This document shows, piece after piece, positions 19,409 through 28,974 of a DNA stretch of 64,000 nt; the stretch's first letter is position 1; every line of letters starts with the position of its first letter. The notes beneath the pieces are model-generated. The model was not told the origin of the DNA. It did not search any database and saw only the letters and a list, made by a program, of their open reading frames with translations. The DNA is taken from the NCBI RefSeq assembly GCF_016592555.1, contig NZ_AP014546.1:1116001-1180000 (forward strand). Reading direction: 5' to 3'. The position numbers and the translations under genes are program-made. The DNA comes from Neptunomonas japonica JAMM 1380 (GTDB lineage: Bacteria > Pseudomonadota > Gammaproteobacteria > Pseudomonadales > Balneatricaceae).

Positions 19409-20809
19409 TTATCTCTTTTTAAGACGCGCACGTATGGTTAGCAGTGACTCGCTATTGCCAGGCACTGTTACTTTCCACTTAGCTATACCGGCACTCTTTT
19501 CAATAGGTTGCAGTGTGCTACTGATGAGCTTCCAGGGTTGAGAAAATAAGCTGCTAAGCTCTACATCACGGCTTTTTAATGCGCTGTTTCTAATACGTAA
19601 TTCATAGGCAACAACGGTGCCATCAAATGCTGTTTGAAAATCAGTTTGACGTTGTGTGATAGTCACATCAAATGCTTTCCCCATGGCTAATTCAACTTGT
19701 TCTCCTATGGAGGTCTGAGCTAGGTGAGCACTTCCTACGTAATGTAGTTCTTGAGTTTTGTCCGGTGAGAAAAAGCGTACTTGCCCTGCAGGTAATGGAG
19801 TACCTAGCCCCTGTTCTTTATTGTTTGTAAAGCGAATGAAAGTTTCAGGTTTTGCTTTTAAAGTTTGGTTATCAACACGAGGGCTAATGTAAAACTGATA
19901 ACGTTGAAGTGAGTCAACATTGACCTTATCCGCATGCAATAGTGGAACTTGGGTACGTTGCTGATGCTGTAATGTGACCGGCGCTTTTATAGTATATAGC
20001 TGATAATCACTTAAAGCTTGAGGAGGCGCTGCGCCAGTATCTTCCGCCATTGCTTGCGCCATCATGACCGTTTTAGCTCGGTGCCTAGGGTTTCTATCCT
20101 GATGTACATCCCCTGCTAGCAAACGCACTCGAGCATTTTTCAGTAAGGTACCAGTATCGTTCACTAAAGAAGCAAGGCCGTCGATAACCAGCGAGTTATT
20201 ATCTTCTGATAAGGTCATTACGTAGTCCATTTGCCAGCTAAGTCCTTGAGTCAGGTAGCTTAACTGAGCGGTTCCCGCGTTGCTTGTTCCTTTGCTGCGA
20301 AACGTTAGGCTAGGTTTTAACAATAACTCGGGAGGCCTTGATGGGAAAATAATACGCCAGTCTGATGACAGTGGAATAGACTCAATACGACCGCTATTGT
20401 CAACTAATGCCGTGCTGCCTTCAGCACTTAAGAGTTGCACGGTTTGTTGTAGTTCTTGTCCATTTGGCTGATTACGAGCCAGTATTACGTCTTTTCCAAT
20501 ATGGTGCTCTAGCAACGTATAGTAATTGAGATAGGCCTTATTGAGCGTTTGCTCCGTAATGCTTCCGGCTCCTCTTATTTGTAAGGTTTCAGTTTGCATT
20601 TGCTTACTAACATCGCTGATGACAACGATATCTTTTGTGGTCAGAGGAGGAATAGTGCGGCTATCCTGAATTAAGCCGAGGTTATGCGTATACAGGGTGA
20701 CTGCTAAGTCCGTTTGTTCTTTATCGGTAATAGTGACAGGGGCCGCATGTGCAATGCTGGGGCTGAGAAAAGCAGTGAGTATTACAACGGGAAGAAATTT
20801 TGGCAACAT
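19409..20809 (-). CDS. DUF4139 domain protein, secreted
   Basis: 466-residue exported protein. The signal peptide is residues 1-22 (ending AHA) when translation begins at the ATG 20809, which has AAGGA 9 bases upstream. A longer form from 20866 would place 19 hydrophilic residues before the signal and is rejected. The body matches DUF4139 proteins (SLTFRSKGTSNAGTAQLSYL, LSWQMDYVMTL), which are beta-rich with no known enzymatic function. The gene is convergent with the Sel1 gene and divergent from the DUF2057 gene. Confidence 0.8.
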   Translation of the reverse strand: MLPKFLPVVILTAFLSPSIAHAAPVTITDKEQTDLAVTLYTHNLGLIQDSRTIPPLTTKDIVVISDVSKQMQTETLQIRGAGSITEQTLNKAYLNYYTLLEHHIGKDVILARNQPNGQELQQTVQLLSAEGSTALVDNSGRIESIPLSSDWRIIFPSRPPELLLKPSLTFRSKGTSNAGTAQLSYLTQGLSWQMDYVMTLSEDNNSLVIDGLASLVNDTGTLLKNARVRLLAGDVHQDRNPRHRAKTVMMAQAMAEDTGAAPPQALSDYQLYTIKAPVTLQHQQRTQVPLLHADKVNVDSLQRYQFYISPRVDNQTLKAKPETFIRFTNNKEQGLGTPLPAGQVRFFSPDKTQELHYVGSAHLAQTSIGEQVELAMGKAFDVTITQRQTDFQTAFDGTVVAYELRIRNSALKSRDVELSSLFSQPWKLISSTLQPIEKSAGIAKWKVTVPGNSESLLTIRARLKKR

Positions 20810-21137
20810 ATTCGGTAGTCCTTCATTAAGCTCATTCTCTGGAAAGCTATAGTCGCTAGTTTGCATGTAGTGAACGTTTCCCTAGTAAGTTCTTATATCT
20901 TGTTCAAGAGTATTAGTTAAAGACTGTTGATACAAATATAAGTTCATTTTTCCATATTTATAAAGTTAAAAATAACCAAAATGTAAAGCCTACCTTTAAT
21001 CTGATTTATCATGATTTTTCTGTGCTAATTTTAAATTTAATAATCGTGACATGTAACTGTAATAAATTAATATTAAGGTGTTCGCAATTAGTCATGGCAT
21101 ATATAAATATGCGTTTTCTGGTTTTTTGAGGCTTTAT
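20810..21137. other. Divergent intergenic region, 328 bases, AT-rich
   Basis: Lies between the divergent DUF4139 and DUF2057 genes and must hold both promoters. It is strongly AT-rich, especially 20930-21070. I cannot place any operator or promoter with confidence. Confidence 0.5.
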
Positions 21138-21785
21138 ATGAAGGGTTTTGGTGTTTTCTCTGCAATATTAGTGTTTTTGTTTAGTTCTTGTTCTTTTGCA
21201 GATGTTTATCTGAAGCTAGACGATGATATAAAGTTGTTAGCAATAAATGGTAAAGAGTTTACCGATGCTAGTTGGCTGGATAATAAAAAAGACATCTCTT
21301 TTAAGGATGGGATTAATCAGGTTCTTGTTGAGCTTTCTGCTGAAATTAAGACATCAGCAAATGAAACCGATCTGGAGGTGTTGGGAGTTTATGTCATTGT
21401 ATTTGAAGCTGATTCTGAACGTTTTAGATTGATTGCTCCTACCATAAAGAATAGAAAAGACCTTGTTGAATTCAAAGGTAATCCTAAGTGGGTAATGCTT
21501 GATTCTAATGGAGCTGTAAAAAATGTTCGTGTTGACGAGCTAACTAAAGAAGGTTTTCAGTTAAGTCGAGATTATGAGCATGAATTACGTGAATACAATA
21601 AATTAAACTTTCCATCCGAAGATTATTTTGAAAATAATTACCAATCGCCTGTTAAAGCTCCTTCGCTTATGGGAAGTACTCCGTCTTTAAAAAGTTCTAA
21701 TCTTTCTGCGAAGATGCTTAAGTATTGGTATTTGAATTCTAGTCCGAAAGTTCAGGCTGAATTTATAGAGTGGACTAAAAAATAG
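21138..21785 (+). CDS. DUF2057 family secreted protein (YccT/CsgI-like)
   Basis: 215-residue exported protein with signal peptide (about 1-22, ending SFA) and the family pattern DVYLKLDDDIKLLAINGKE at the mature N-terminus. DUF2057 includes YccT/CsgI of enterobacteria, reported to affect curli assembly; no curli genes are visible here, so the role is open. I start at ATG 21138, preceded by GAGG at 6 bases, not at 21078. The C-terminal end (KMLKYWYLNSSPKVQAEF) is the short helical tail common in the family. Confidence 0.8.
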   Translation: MKGFGVFSAILVFLFSSCSFADVYLKLDDDIKLLAINGKEFTDASWLDNKKDISFKDGINQVLVELSAEIKTSANETDLEVLGVYVIVFEADSERFRLIAPTIKNRKDLVEFKGNPKWVMLDSNGAVKNVRVDELTKEGFQLSRDYEHELREYNKLNFPSEDYFENNYQSPVKAPSLMGSTPSLKSSNLSAKMLKYWYLNSSPKVQAEFIEWTKK

Positions 21786-21892
21786 AACTCACAGTTATTT
21801 AAATATTTAATTCTTATTTCTTTTTATTGAAAGAAGTAAGCCCTATGTCGTCAACAAATTAAAAATTGTTATATATTACACTGGAGAAATAA

Positions 21893-22819
21893 ATGAAAAA
21901 GCTGATTTTAGCTGCATCTATTGCGGCAATTGCAACAGGTTCTGCTAATGCTGCGACAATTTATGAAGGCAAAGGACTAACCTATAAATTGAAAGGAGAT
22001 TTCCAGGTTCAGTTACGCCAAGATGTAGGTGACGACCAAAACTTGGATGTGGAGTTTGATGACCTTGAGCTTAAGAACTCTGTTGTTTATGACCTAAAAA
22101 ATGGGGTGAAAGCGTTTGGTCAGTTAGATTTTGGTTTCAAAGATGCTGCCGAAGATAAGCAGGACGGTAGCGATCTTGAAGAAGCTTATATTGGTTTAGA
22201 TTTTGGTAAGGTTGCAGTATCAATTGGTAAGCAAAATTTTGCTACGGATGAGTTCGGTGTTGAAGCGGCTTATGAGCTTAGATCAGAAGCTGATCGCTTT
22301 GAAGAGCAGGGCACTGATGGTGATGACACTATTCGTGTAAATGCGTCTTTGGATAATGTTTACATTGCTGCATCATATGAAATCGAAGCTGAAGGTGAAA
22401 GCAGTGAAAATGGTCAGTCACTTGATCTATTCGTATCTACTGAGCTTTCTGGAGTAGAACTCGCTGCCGCTTACCAAACTATGGAAGCAACGCCTACTTC
22501 TGCTTCTAAAGATACTTGGGGTGTCAGTGCTGCATATGATTTTGGTGTTGCTAAGCTAGCAGCTGATTTTAGCACAACAGAAGATGTTGCCGATCAGTAT
22601 AACTTGGCTGCAGTTGTTCCTGTTGATAAAACAACGAAAGTTGCTGTAGGTATGCTCAACATTAAGCCTGAGACAGGTGATGATGTTACTGAGTGGTACG
22701 CTAACGTAACCTATAAGTTCCCATCTCAGAAAAATGTTAGTGTTTTCGCTGAAATTGCAGACACTGATGAAGATGATATTGAAATTGGTTACTTAGCGGG
22801 TATGCGTTTGAAATTCTAA
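21893..22819 (+). CDS. Outer membrane porin (Gram-negative porin family)
   Basis: 308-residue beta-barrel with a signal peptide (1-20, ending ANA). The mature protein is acidic, with alternating strands, loops such as DTDEDDIEIG, and a C-terminal aromatic end MRLKF needed for barrel insertion. It fits the porin_4 type, general diffusion channel for small solutes. The start has GGAG 7 bases upstream. It is about 100 bases after the DUF2057 gene and ends with two consecutive hairpins, consistent with a strongly expressed single gene. Confidence 0.88.
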   Translation: MKKLILAASIAAIATGSANAATIYEGKGLTYKLKGDFQVQLRQDVGDDQNLDVEFDDLELKNSVVYDLKNGVKAFGQLDFGFKDAAEDKQDGSDLEEAYIGLDFGKVAVSIGKQNFATDEFGVEAAYELRSEADRFEEQGTDGDDTIRVNASLDNVYIAASYEIEAEGESSENGQSLDLFVSTELSGVELAAAYQTMEATPTSASKDTWGVSAAYDFGVAKLAADFSTTEDVADQYNLAAVVPVDKTTKVAVGMLNIKPETGDDVTEWYANVTYKFPSQKNVSVFAEIADTDEDDIEIGYLAGMRLKF

Positions 22820-22830
22820 TAACGAATAGC

Positions 22831-22902
22831 AGCGTGCTGAATGTCCCCTTCAAGTGTTTAGCACGCTAGTATTTTTTGAGCCAGGTTTATCCTGGCTTTT
22901 TT
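22831..22902 (+). terminator. Tandem hairpins and intrinsic terminator after the porin gene
   Basis: First hairpin: eight-base-pair stem 22831-22838 with 22860-22867. Second: seven-base-pair stem 22879-22885 with 22891-22897 followed by six T, a classical rho-independent terminator. Confidence 0.88.
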
Positions 22903-23082
22903 GTGCGTGTTTTTTGGAATTAGGCCAGGAATGTTATTCACACACGAGTAGTACCGCAAGGTTATTTATAAGGTTGATGAAATCTGAGTTAAGGAAAGGG
23001 GTATTGTATAATTAACTAGGAGAACTGGCTTTAGAGCTAGCAGTTCTAGAGTCCGGTACTTGTAAAGATTAAGGAATGAAAA
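22903..23082. other. Non-coding spacer between the porin terminator and the phytase-like gene's terminator
   Basis: The full gap between genes is 360 bases (22820-23179). Apart from the two terminator structures reported separately I see no gene, repeat or recognisable site in it. Confidence 0.5.
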
Positions 23083-23113
23083 AGTAGCCACAACCAACCT
23101 GCTTGTGGCTACT
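23083..23113 (-). terminator. Intrinsic terminator of the phytase-like gene
   Basis: Eleven-base-pair stem (23083-23093 with 23103-23113), nine-base loop; on the minus strand the stem is followed by five T. It lies 67 bases after the end of the gene. Confidence 0.85.
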
Positions 23114-23179
23114 AATATTGAAACTATATACGGGTTTAAAGCGATAGATTATTAAAACTTAGATACTAGTTTTCTGTGC

Positions 23180-25366
23180 TTAGGGGTGTATTTTACCAAG
23201 ATTGAAGAAGAGGGTTTCACCAGAACTGTCATCCACTCCGTCATTATCTGTTACAGCGAATCCATTACCGCTAGAGTCAATACTAAAGCCTTCGATTTTA
23301 TCCTGTACATAACCATTTAGAGATTTTAAGTCAGGTAAGAAATCTCGTACTAATGTTTTGCTGACAACAGGTAGTGTATTGCCTAAAGAAGCGGGCTTAA
23401 GTTCGTCTTGGCTAACCTTGTACAAGCGCTTGATTGAGGCGTTCTCACCTAGTTGATTATCACGTTCGATGATATAAACCGAGTTATTATAATAAGTTAT
23501 TTCTGACAAGCCGACCCAGCCTTGTGTTGCCTCATCTAGTGGATAATGGACCGCACCCCAAGATGCTGTTGTTAAGTTGTAGGCTAATAACTTTACTTGA
23601 TTATTAGCGTCATCCTTCCAAGGACGTTGAATGGCAATCCAGAGGGTATCACCTATTAATGTGATGCCTTCTGCACCAAAACGCCTCTCATTTTTTAGTA
23701 ACTCTTCTGGGAAATTGATGGTTTGGTCAATTTCACCCAGAGAGTTGATATGGTGAACTGCATGAGGAACCTCTTTTTTAGTCTTTCCTTCTGAGGCGAG
23801 CCAGAAGCCATCTTTCCCATCGCTTGTGATGCCTTCGAGGTCGAGCTTTTCGGCGGGTTTACCCTTGCGAGTTACCGGTAATGCATGGGTTATGATGGCA
23901 GGCTTTTGCTTGGCATCAATGCTAAATACTGTTGGCTGATTCGCATAAAAGCTATCGTTCACAGCGTATAACTTGCCTTCCTTTAAGGGATGAGCCGTTA
24001 ATCCAGACAGTGCACCCCAACCAATAAGTGGGCTATTGGGGTTATTGTTTGAACCCTGTGATGTGATTTGTGGATATGCAGGCACTGATGCTGATAAGTT
24101 ATAGATCATTACATGCGCACGCGGGCCTTTATCTTCAATGAGATCTTTTTCGTTTGCGCTCACGAGTAAGTTACGAGAAGGAATAGTAACGGCAGACTCT
24201 GGGCCAATGCCAGAAGGTAGCAGTTGTTGGAATTTTGGTGCATCCCCAGTATCTAGGTAGACACCGATAACGGATGCTCTTTCAGAGAGTACAAAAATGT
24301 ATTTATTTTCACCATACTGCCCTATGGCGATTCCTTCGGGCTCGTTCCCTTTTTTCCCTGAGCGCTTATCTGGGTAGTGACCTGCCATGATGACCTGTTC
24401 TTCGAATGAGCTTCCTGACTCATAAAGTACACGGCCATCTTTATGGAAAATGGTAAAGCTACGAGACCCACCTTTGTAGTCGCCTTCGTTTGCTGTTACA
24501 AAACGGTCATTATCAAGCCATTTCACTGTATCAGGTTCGCGTAGTCTTGTTTGTGAACCACTAAAATCTAAAGCCTTATCTTTTTTTGTATCTATGTTTT
24601 GTAGATCAACACTTCCGGCAGAGAAGTGGTTAAGTATGTTTCCTGTTTCAGCTGAAACAATAACCAAATGGTTGTTTTCTTGTAATGTGACCACAATTTC
24701 GTTGTTGTCGTTAAAATCAACAAATTCAGGCTCCGGATCATCAGCACCTGTATTGGCAAGGCCAGTCATTTCTACTTTTTTTAGGCTGCTACACGAAGGG
24801 ACGCCTTTTTTTAGTTCTACGATAGCCAACCATCCCGCAGGTAGTTGTGGCAAAACACCGTCTTTTAAGTCTTCGTCACGCTCATTTTCAATAGCAATAG
24901 CAGCAAATTTCCCGTCTTTAGAAATAGCAATCGAATCAGGCTGACCCCCCAACTCGCAGCGGTTTACTATTGATTGGTTATCCAGTTGGATAGTCGCTAA
25001 GTAGCCATTTGGCTTAAGATAATTTTCTGATGTATTTATGGCAGCTAATGCATAATTGTTACCAACAGCCACAGACGTTGGCTCACCAGCAGTTTTAACA
25101 ATGCCTAAAGCTTTTGGTGTACGCGCATCACTAATATCGATGAAGCCAATCGCACCAAAGGGACTATCGGAGTAAACCAGCGTGTTTCCGTCTTTACTAG
25201 CCGCAATGATCTCAGGGGACGTTTCTTGCTGAATGCTGACAGAAGCAGGAAGGTTTTTTGTGGTGCTAAAACTGGCGATGCGATTGAAGGACTCCGCTTG
25301 CGCAACGGAGGTCGTTGCAGCAATGGTTAATGCAAGAAGAGACTTTCGAAATAAATGAACTGGCAT
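23180..25366 (-). CDS. Secreted esterase-like/phytase-like beta-propeller protein
   Basis: 728-residue exported protein. The signal peptide (about 1-24, ending AQA) appears when translation starts at ATG 25366, with GGAG 6 bases upstream; the longer ORF start at 25402 is rejected. Residues 30-420 look like a seven-bladed beta-propeller of the choice-of-anchor type (DPEPEFVDFNDNNEIVVTLQ, GNEPEGIAIG). Residues about 440-728 resemble the esterase-like activity of phytase family (LDLEGITSDGKDGFWLASEG, FGAEGITLIGDTLWIA). Probably periplasmic or extracellular; the substrate may be a phosphoester but this is not shown by the sequence. Confidence 0.82.
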   Translation of the reverse strand: MPVHLFRKSLLALTIAATTSVAQAESFNRIASFSTTKNLPASVSIQQETSPEIIAASKDGNTLVYSDSPFGAIGFIDISDARTPKALGIVKTAGEPTSVAVGNNYALAAINTSENYLKPNGYLATIQLDNQSIVNRCELGGQPDSIAISKDGKFAAIAIENERDEDLKDGVLPQLPAGWLAIVELKKGVPSCSSLKKVEMTGLANTGADDPEPEFVDFNDNNEIVVTLQENNHLVIVSAETGNILNHFSAGSVDLQNIDTKKDKALDFSGSQTRLREPDTVKWLDNDRFVTANEGDYKGGSRSFTIFHKDGRVLYESGSSFEEQVIMAGHYPDKRSGKKGNEPEGIAIGQYGENKYIFVLSERASVIGVYLDTGDAPKFQQLLPSGIGPESAVTIPSRNLLVSANEKDLIEDKGPRAHVMIYNLSASVPAYPQITSQGSNNNPNSPLIGWGALSGLTAHPLKEGKLYAVNDSFYANQPTVFSIDAKQKPAIITHALPVTRKGKPAEKLDLEGITSDGKDGFWLASEGKTKKEVPHAVHHINSLGEIDQTINFPEELLKNERRFGAEGITLIGDTLWIAIQRPWKDDANNQVKLLAYNLTTASWGAVHYPLDEATQGWVGLSEITYYNNSVYIIERDNQLGENASIKRLYKVSQDELKPASLGNTLPVVSKTLVRDFLPDLKSLNGYVQDKIEGFSIDSSGNGFAVTDNDGVDDSSGETLFFNLGKIHP

Positions 25367-25455
25367 GTTTTTCTCCGTAGAAAGGCAAGTTAACTTGCGC
25401 ATTCTACGGAGCTCATATGACAGATATATGATTGAAATAAGAGAAATAATTGACT

Positions 25456-27438
25456 TTATCTATCTGAGTTTAAATCTAAAGCAACTCTAAAACCCCAGGT
25501 GTTTCTTGAGGTGTTGGGTGGATGTCGGTAGCGGCTGGCAGAACGAATAACTCTACTAATGTCAAACCATGAGCCGCCGCGCATAGAGCGAAAATTACAG
25601 TTTGTCTGTGTGCGAGCAGAGCCATCTGATGGGTGGCCTAAGTAGGTATCTGAGTAGCAGTCTTGAACCCATTCATCGACATTACCGTTTAAATCATGAA
25701 ACCCCCATGGGTTTGCTGCGAGTGACCCTACAGGTGCTGGTTTTTTACCATCCCATAAAGAGCCACACTCATCACAGACTGCGCGTTGGGGAGATAATTC
25801 ATTGCCCCACCAAAAAGCAGACTGTGAGCCACTGCGTGCGGCGTACTCCCACTCAGCTTCAGACGGAAGGCGATAGTTTTCTCCTGTTTCAGCGCTCAGC
25901 CATGCTGCATAGGCTGTCGCATCTTGCCATGAAACGTTGATAACCGGTTGTGAGTCTCTTCCCCAGCCTTCATCGTTAGGGAGGCTTCTTCCCGTGAGTT
26001 TAGCAAAGTGGTCGTATTGGGCAAAGGTCACTTCAAAGCGAGAAAGCGCAAAAGGATGGAGGTGTGTAATGGTTTGAACCGGCTGTTCGTTATCATCGCC
26101 TTGCTGGTTAAGGTCACCCAGTTGGAATGTGCCTGCAGGTAAGCTAATCATTTGTGGGCCATACGCGCCACTATCTAGAGCATCTTGGAATACACCAAAG
26201 TTCTCTTCAAGCTTGGCCTCTTCACGAGGTAATACCGCTATTTTGTTCGCAGCTGAAGTTGCTGCAGCGAGTGTCGTTATATCAGGTAGCTCTTCGAGTT
26301 TCTTTTTAAGCAGCTGAATTGTTTGCTCGTGATCATCAGAGGTTGCTTTCCAGATTTGAGCTTGCTCTTTCCACGCGGTTATATGATTGTTAGTGGCAGC
26401 TTGCTGTTCTTGCGCTAAATAAAGGCTTGCAGTAAACCCAACCAGAACTCCGGAAAAAAATAAGCTTGTCCATAAAAGTAATCGAATAGGCAGCTTGGAG
26501 GAGTGTCTAATATCTGCAATGTTTGAGGTGTATTCGGTTGCTTCGTCGTCTTGATGCATTGTGTCACTGTTGAGTGACTCAACCCCTTTTTCCTCTTGTT
26601 CATTAAACAGTGCTTGGATTAGCGCTATGGCATTAGCTTGACGCTCTTCCGGGTCAGTGGCTAATGCTTGTTGTAGTATCATCCACTGGTTCTTGCTGGT
26701 TTTGAATGGTTGTTTTAATTCTTTACGAATGTGTAGAGCTTCATCATCTGTTAGCGAGAAGGGCGCAGCACCTGACAGTGCGGCATATGCTATGCAGCCC
26801 ATAGAGTAAACGTCAGCAGTCGTAGGTAATAAATTGGCGTGAAAGGCTTCGGGTGACTGATAGGCTGGAAATTGAAAAGCGGGTTGTAGAGTGAAACTGG
26901 TTTCTTGCAATAGGGTACGTGGGCTTATAGGTAGTAACTTCACACCGCCCTGACGATTAATATAGATTAGGTCTGGAGCTAAGGCGCCGTGGGGTTTGCG
27001 GACTTTATTGGTAAATATATCCACGGCAACCGCTGTTTGCAGTAGCAAGCCACGTAAATGGTTAGCTTTTAGTTTTGTTACTTTTTTTGTTTTTATAAGA
27101 GTATCGAGAGTGAGTCCATCTAATGCCTCACAGGCAAAAAATAGAATTCCACCACGCTCAACAAAATAACCATAAATCGAAACAATATGCTTATGATGTA
27201 GGTTTTTAGCTTGGATAATCTGCTGTTTAAAGGCTGCAAGTAAGCCTTTGTGTCGGGTGAGTTCTGGGGAAATGACAATAATCGAAACAGGTGTCGGGCT
27301 GGGTGTACTGATATCTTCAGCTTGCCAGAATTGTCCTAGTGGATGTGCTGTTGCCGGTCCTTTTAGCTTAAATTTGTGATGTTCTGGGCCAATGACCTGA
27401 CCATCATTCAGCGCATGTGACTGTTGTTGCTTTTCCAT
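25456..27438 (-). CDS. Pseudokinase fused through a membrane helix to an FGE-sulfatase (SUMF1) domain
   Basis: 660-residue protein. Residues about 20-285 have the outline of a Ser/Thr protein kinase (HKHIVSIYGYF, YQSPEAFHANLLPTTADVYSMG), but the catalytic loop reads HGALAPDLIYIN at 140-151 in place of HRDxxxxN, DFG is replaced by LLP and no VAIK lysine is present. One membrane helix follows at about 322-345, then a coiled coil, then a complete FGE-sulfatase domain (about 435-655: YRLPSEAEWEYAARSG, GNVDEWVQDCY, RGGSWFDISRVIRSASR). The FGE part would be periplasmic. AGGA lies 8 bases before the ATG. Confidence 0.87.
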   Translation of the reverse strand: MEKQQQSHALNDGQVIGPEHHKFKLKGPATAHPLGQFWQAEDISTPSPTPVSIIVISPELTRHKGLLAAFKQQIIQAKNLHHKHIVSIYGYFVERGGILFFACEALDGLTLDTLIKTKKVTKLKANHLRGLLLQTAVAVDIFTNKVRKPHGALAPDLIYINRQGGVKLLPISPRTLLQETSFTLQPAFQFPAYQSPEAFHANLLPTTADVYSMGCIAYAALSGAAPFSLTDDEALHIRKELKQPFKTSKNQWMILQQALATDPEERQANAIALIQALFNEQEEKGVESLNSDTMHQDDEATEYTSNIADIRHSSKLPIRLLLWTSLFFSGVLVGFTASLYLAQEQQAATNNHITAWKEQAQIWKATSDDHEQTIQLLKKKLEELPDITTLAAATSAANKIAVLPREEAKLEENFGVFQDALDSGAYGPQMISLPAGTFQLGDLNQQGDDNEQPVQTITHLHPFALSRFEVTFAQYDHFAKLTGRSLPNDEGWGRDSQPVINVSWQDATAYAAWLSAETGENYRLPSEAEWEYAARSGSQSAFWWGNELSPQRAVCDECGSLWDGKKPAPVGSLAANPWGFHDLNGNVDEWVQDCYSDTYLGHPSDGSARTQTNCNFRSMRGGSWFDISRVIRSASRYRHPPNTSRNTWGFRVALDLNSDR

Positions 27439-27515
27439 TGCCCATTCCTGCCTATATATCCGTTATTTATAATAGACAAGAATGGACAAACTTTTAAGTA
27501 GAATCAGAGGTTTAT

Positions 27516-28361
27516 CTAATCTGTTTGTAAAGGTTCAAAGCTCTTAACTAGGTCATCAACTGCTTTTAATTGAGCGAGATAAGGTTCTAGTTTATCCAAA
27601 GGTAATGCACAAGGGCCATCGCATTTTGCTTCTGCTGGATTAGGGTGAGCTTCTAAGAACAGCCCCGCTATTCCTTGAGATATTCCTGCACGTGATAACT
27701 GTGCAACGAGTCCTCTTCGCCCATCTGCAGAGTCTGAACGGCCACCAGGAACCTGCAATGCGTGTGTAGCATCAAACATAATGGGATAACCGAACTCTTT
27801 CATAATGGAGAAGCCTAGCATATCAACAACTAAGTTGTTGTAACCAAAAGTGCTTCCTCGCTCGCAGAGAATTAGGCGATCATTACCTGCTTCACGGCAT
27901 TTGTGCAGGATATGCTTCATTTCGTGAGGTGCTAAGAACTGTGCTTTTTTAATGTTAATAACAGCGCCCGTTTCGGCCATTGCTTGGACAAGATCAGTTT
28001 GGCGTGAGAGGAAAGCAGGTAGCTGGATAATATCACATACTTGTGCTGCGGCTGCTGCTTGATCAGGCTCATGCACATCAGTAATCAGAGGGACATTAAA
28101 TGTGTTCTTAATCTCTTCAAGAATTTTTAATCCTTCATCTAAACCAGGACCACGAAAGGAGGTGAGTGAAGAGCGATTTGCCTTATCAAAAGAGGCTTTA
28201 AAGACATAAGGAATATTTAACTTATCAGTAACGGTTACGTAGTGCTCTGCAATGCGTAGTGCAAGGTCCCTTGATTCCAGTACATTCATACCACCGAATA
28301 AAACCATTGGTTTATCATTCGCGATTTCTAGGGCGCCTACTTGAACGACTTTCTGTTCCAT
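27516..28361 (-). CDS. kdsA: 3-deoxy-8-phosphooctulonate synthase
   Basis: 281-residue cytoplasmic enzyme condensing phosphoenolpyruvate with arabinose 5-phosphate to KDO 8-phosphate for lipopolysaccharide. The signature blocks [58 protein letters not shown] and FLEAHPNP are all present. Length is that of E. coli KdsA. It stands apart from its usual neighbours (pyrG, eno). AGG is 9 bases before the ATG. Confidence 0.97.
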   Translation of the reverse strand: MEQKVVQVGALEIANDKPMVLFGGMNVLESRDLALRIAEHYVTVTDKLNIPYVFKASFDKANRSSLTSFRGPGLDEGLKILEEIKNTFNVPLITDVHEPDQAAAAAQVCDIIQLPAFLSRQTDLVQAMAETGAVINIKKAQFLAPHEMKHILHKCREAGNDRLILCERGSTFGYNNLVVDMLGFSIMKEFGYPIMFDATHALQVPGGRSDSADGRRGLVAQLSRAGISQGIAGLFLEAHPNPAEAKCDGPCALPLDKLEPYLAQLKAVDDLVKSFEPLQTD

Positions 28362-28446
28362 GATTTATAACCTGATAAAAGCTTAAAATCGGCATTATAC
28401 GTGAAGCTTTGATAAAATAATGCACGTCAATGACTAGAGTTTATAA

Positions 28447-28974
28447 ATGAGTGCTTTTATGAATGTCCAAAAGAGTGAATATTTAGAGGCTTGCCTAGAA
28501 TTGTTACGTTCATGTGGTTCATTACAGTTAGCCACTGTCGATAAAAACGGTATGCCGCATGTGAGTTATGCGCCATTTATTCGACAAAATGAGCATTTTT
28601 TTATCTTTGTGAGTCAGCTGGCAAGCCATACGGAACACCTGAAAGATAAACCTAATGCCAGCATAATGATCATCAAAGATGAAGCAGGCTGTCGAAACCT
28701 CTTCGCGCGCGAACGCTGTATTGTAGAAGTGTCTACAGAAGCGTTAGCACCTGATACAACAGGCAGTATTCTAGATCAAATGGAAGTTGAGCTAGGGACA
28801 ACTATGGCATTATTAAGAACCTTGCCTGACTTTGTTCTTTTCAAACTGACCGCCGTTGAGGCACGCTATATAGCGGGTTTTGGTAAGGCATTTGAATTAG
28901 ACTTGAAACGCAATGAATTAACGCATGTGAGTGCTGAAAAGCTTGCTGAGCGTTCAGTATTAGAAAGCGAGTAA
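28447..28974 (+). CDS. HugZ-like pyridoxamine 5'-phosphate oxidase family protein
   Basis: 175-residue cytoplasmic protein with the split-barrel FMN-binding fold (LQLATVDKNGMPHVSYAPFI, FIFVSQLASHTEHLKDKPNASIMI) and a C-terminal segment (ARYIAGFGKAFELD) typical of HugZ-type heme-utilisation proteins. Members bind or degrade heme. The C-terminal histidine extension of Helicobacter HugZ is not seen. Its 3' end overlaps the convergent GIDE-type gene by 15 bases. A second in-frame ATG lies at codon 7. Confidence 0.75.
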   Translation: MSAFMNVQKSEYLEACLELLRSCGSLQLATVDKNGMPHVSYAPFIRQNEHFFIFVSQLASHTEHLKDKPNASIMIIKDEAGCRNLFARERCIVEVSTEALAPDTTGSILDQMEVELGTTMALLRTLPDFVLFKLTAVEARYIAGFGKAFELDLKRNELTHVSAEKLAERSVLESE

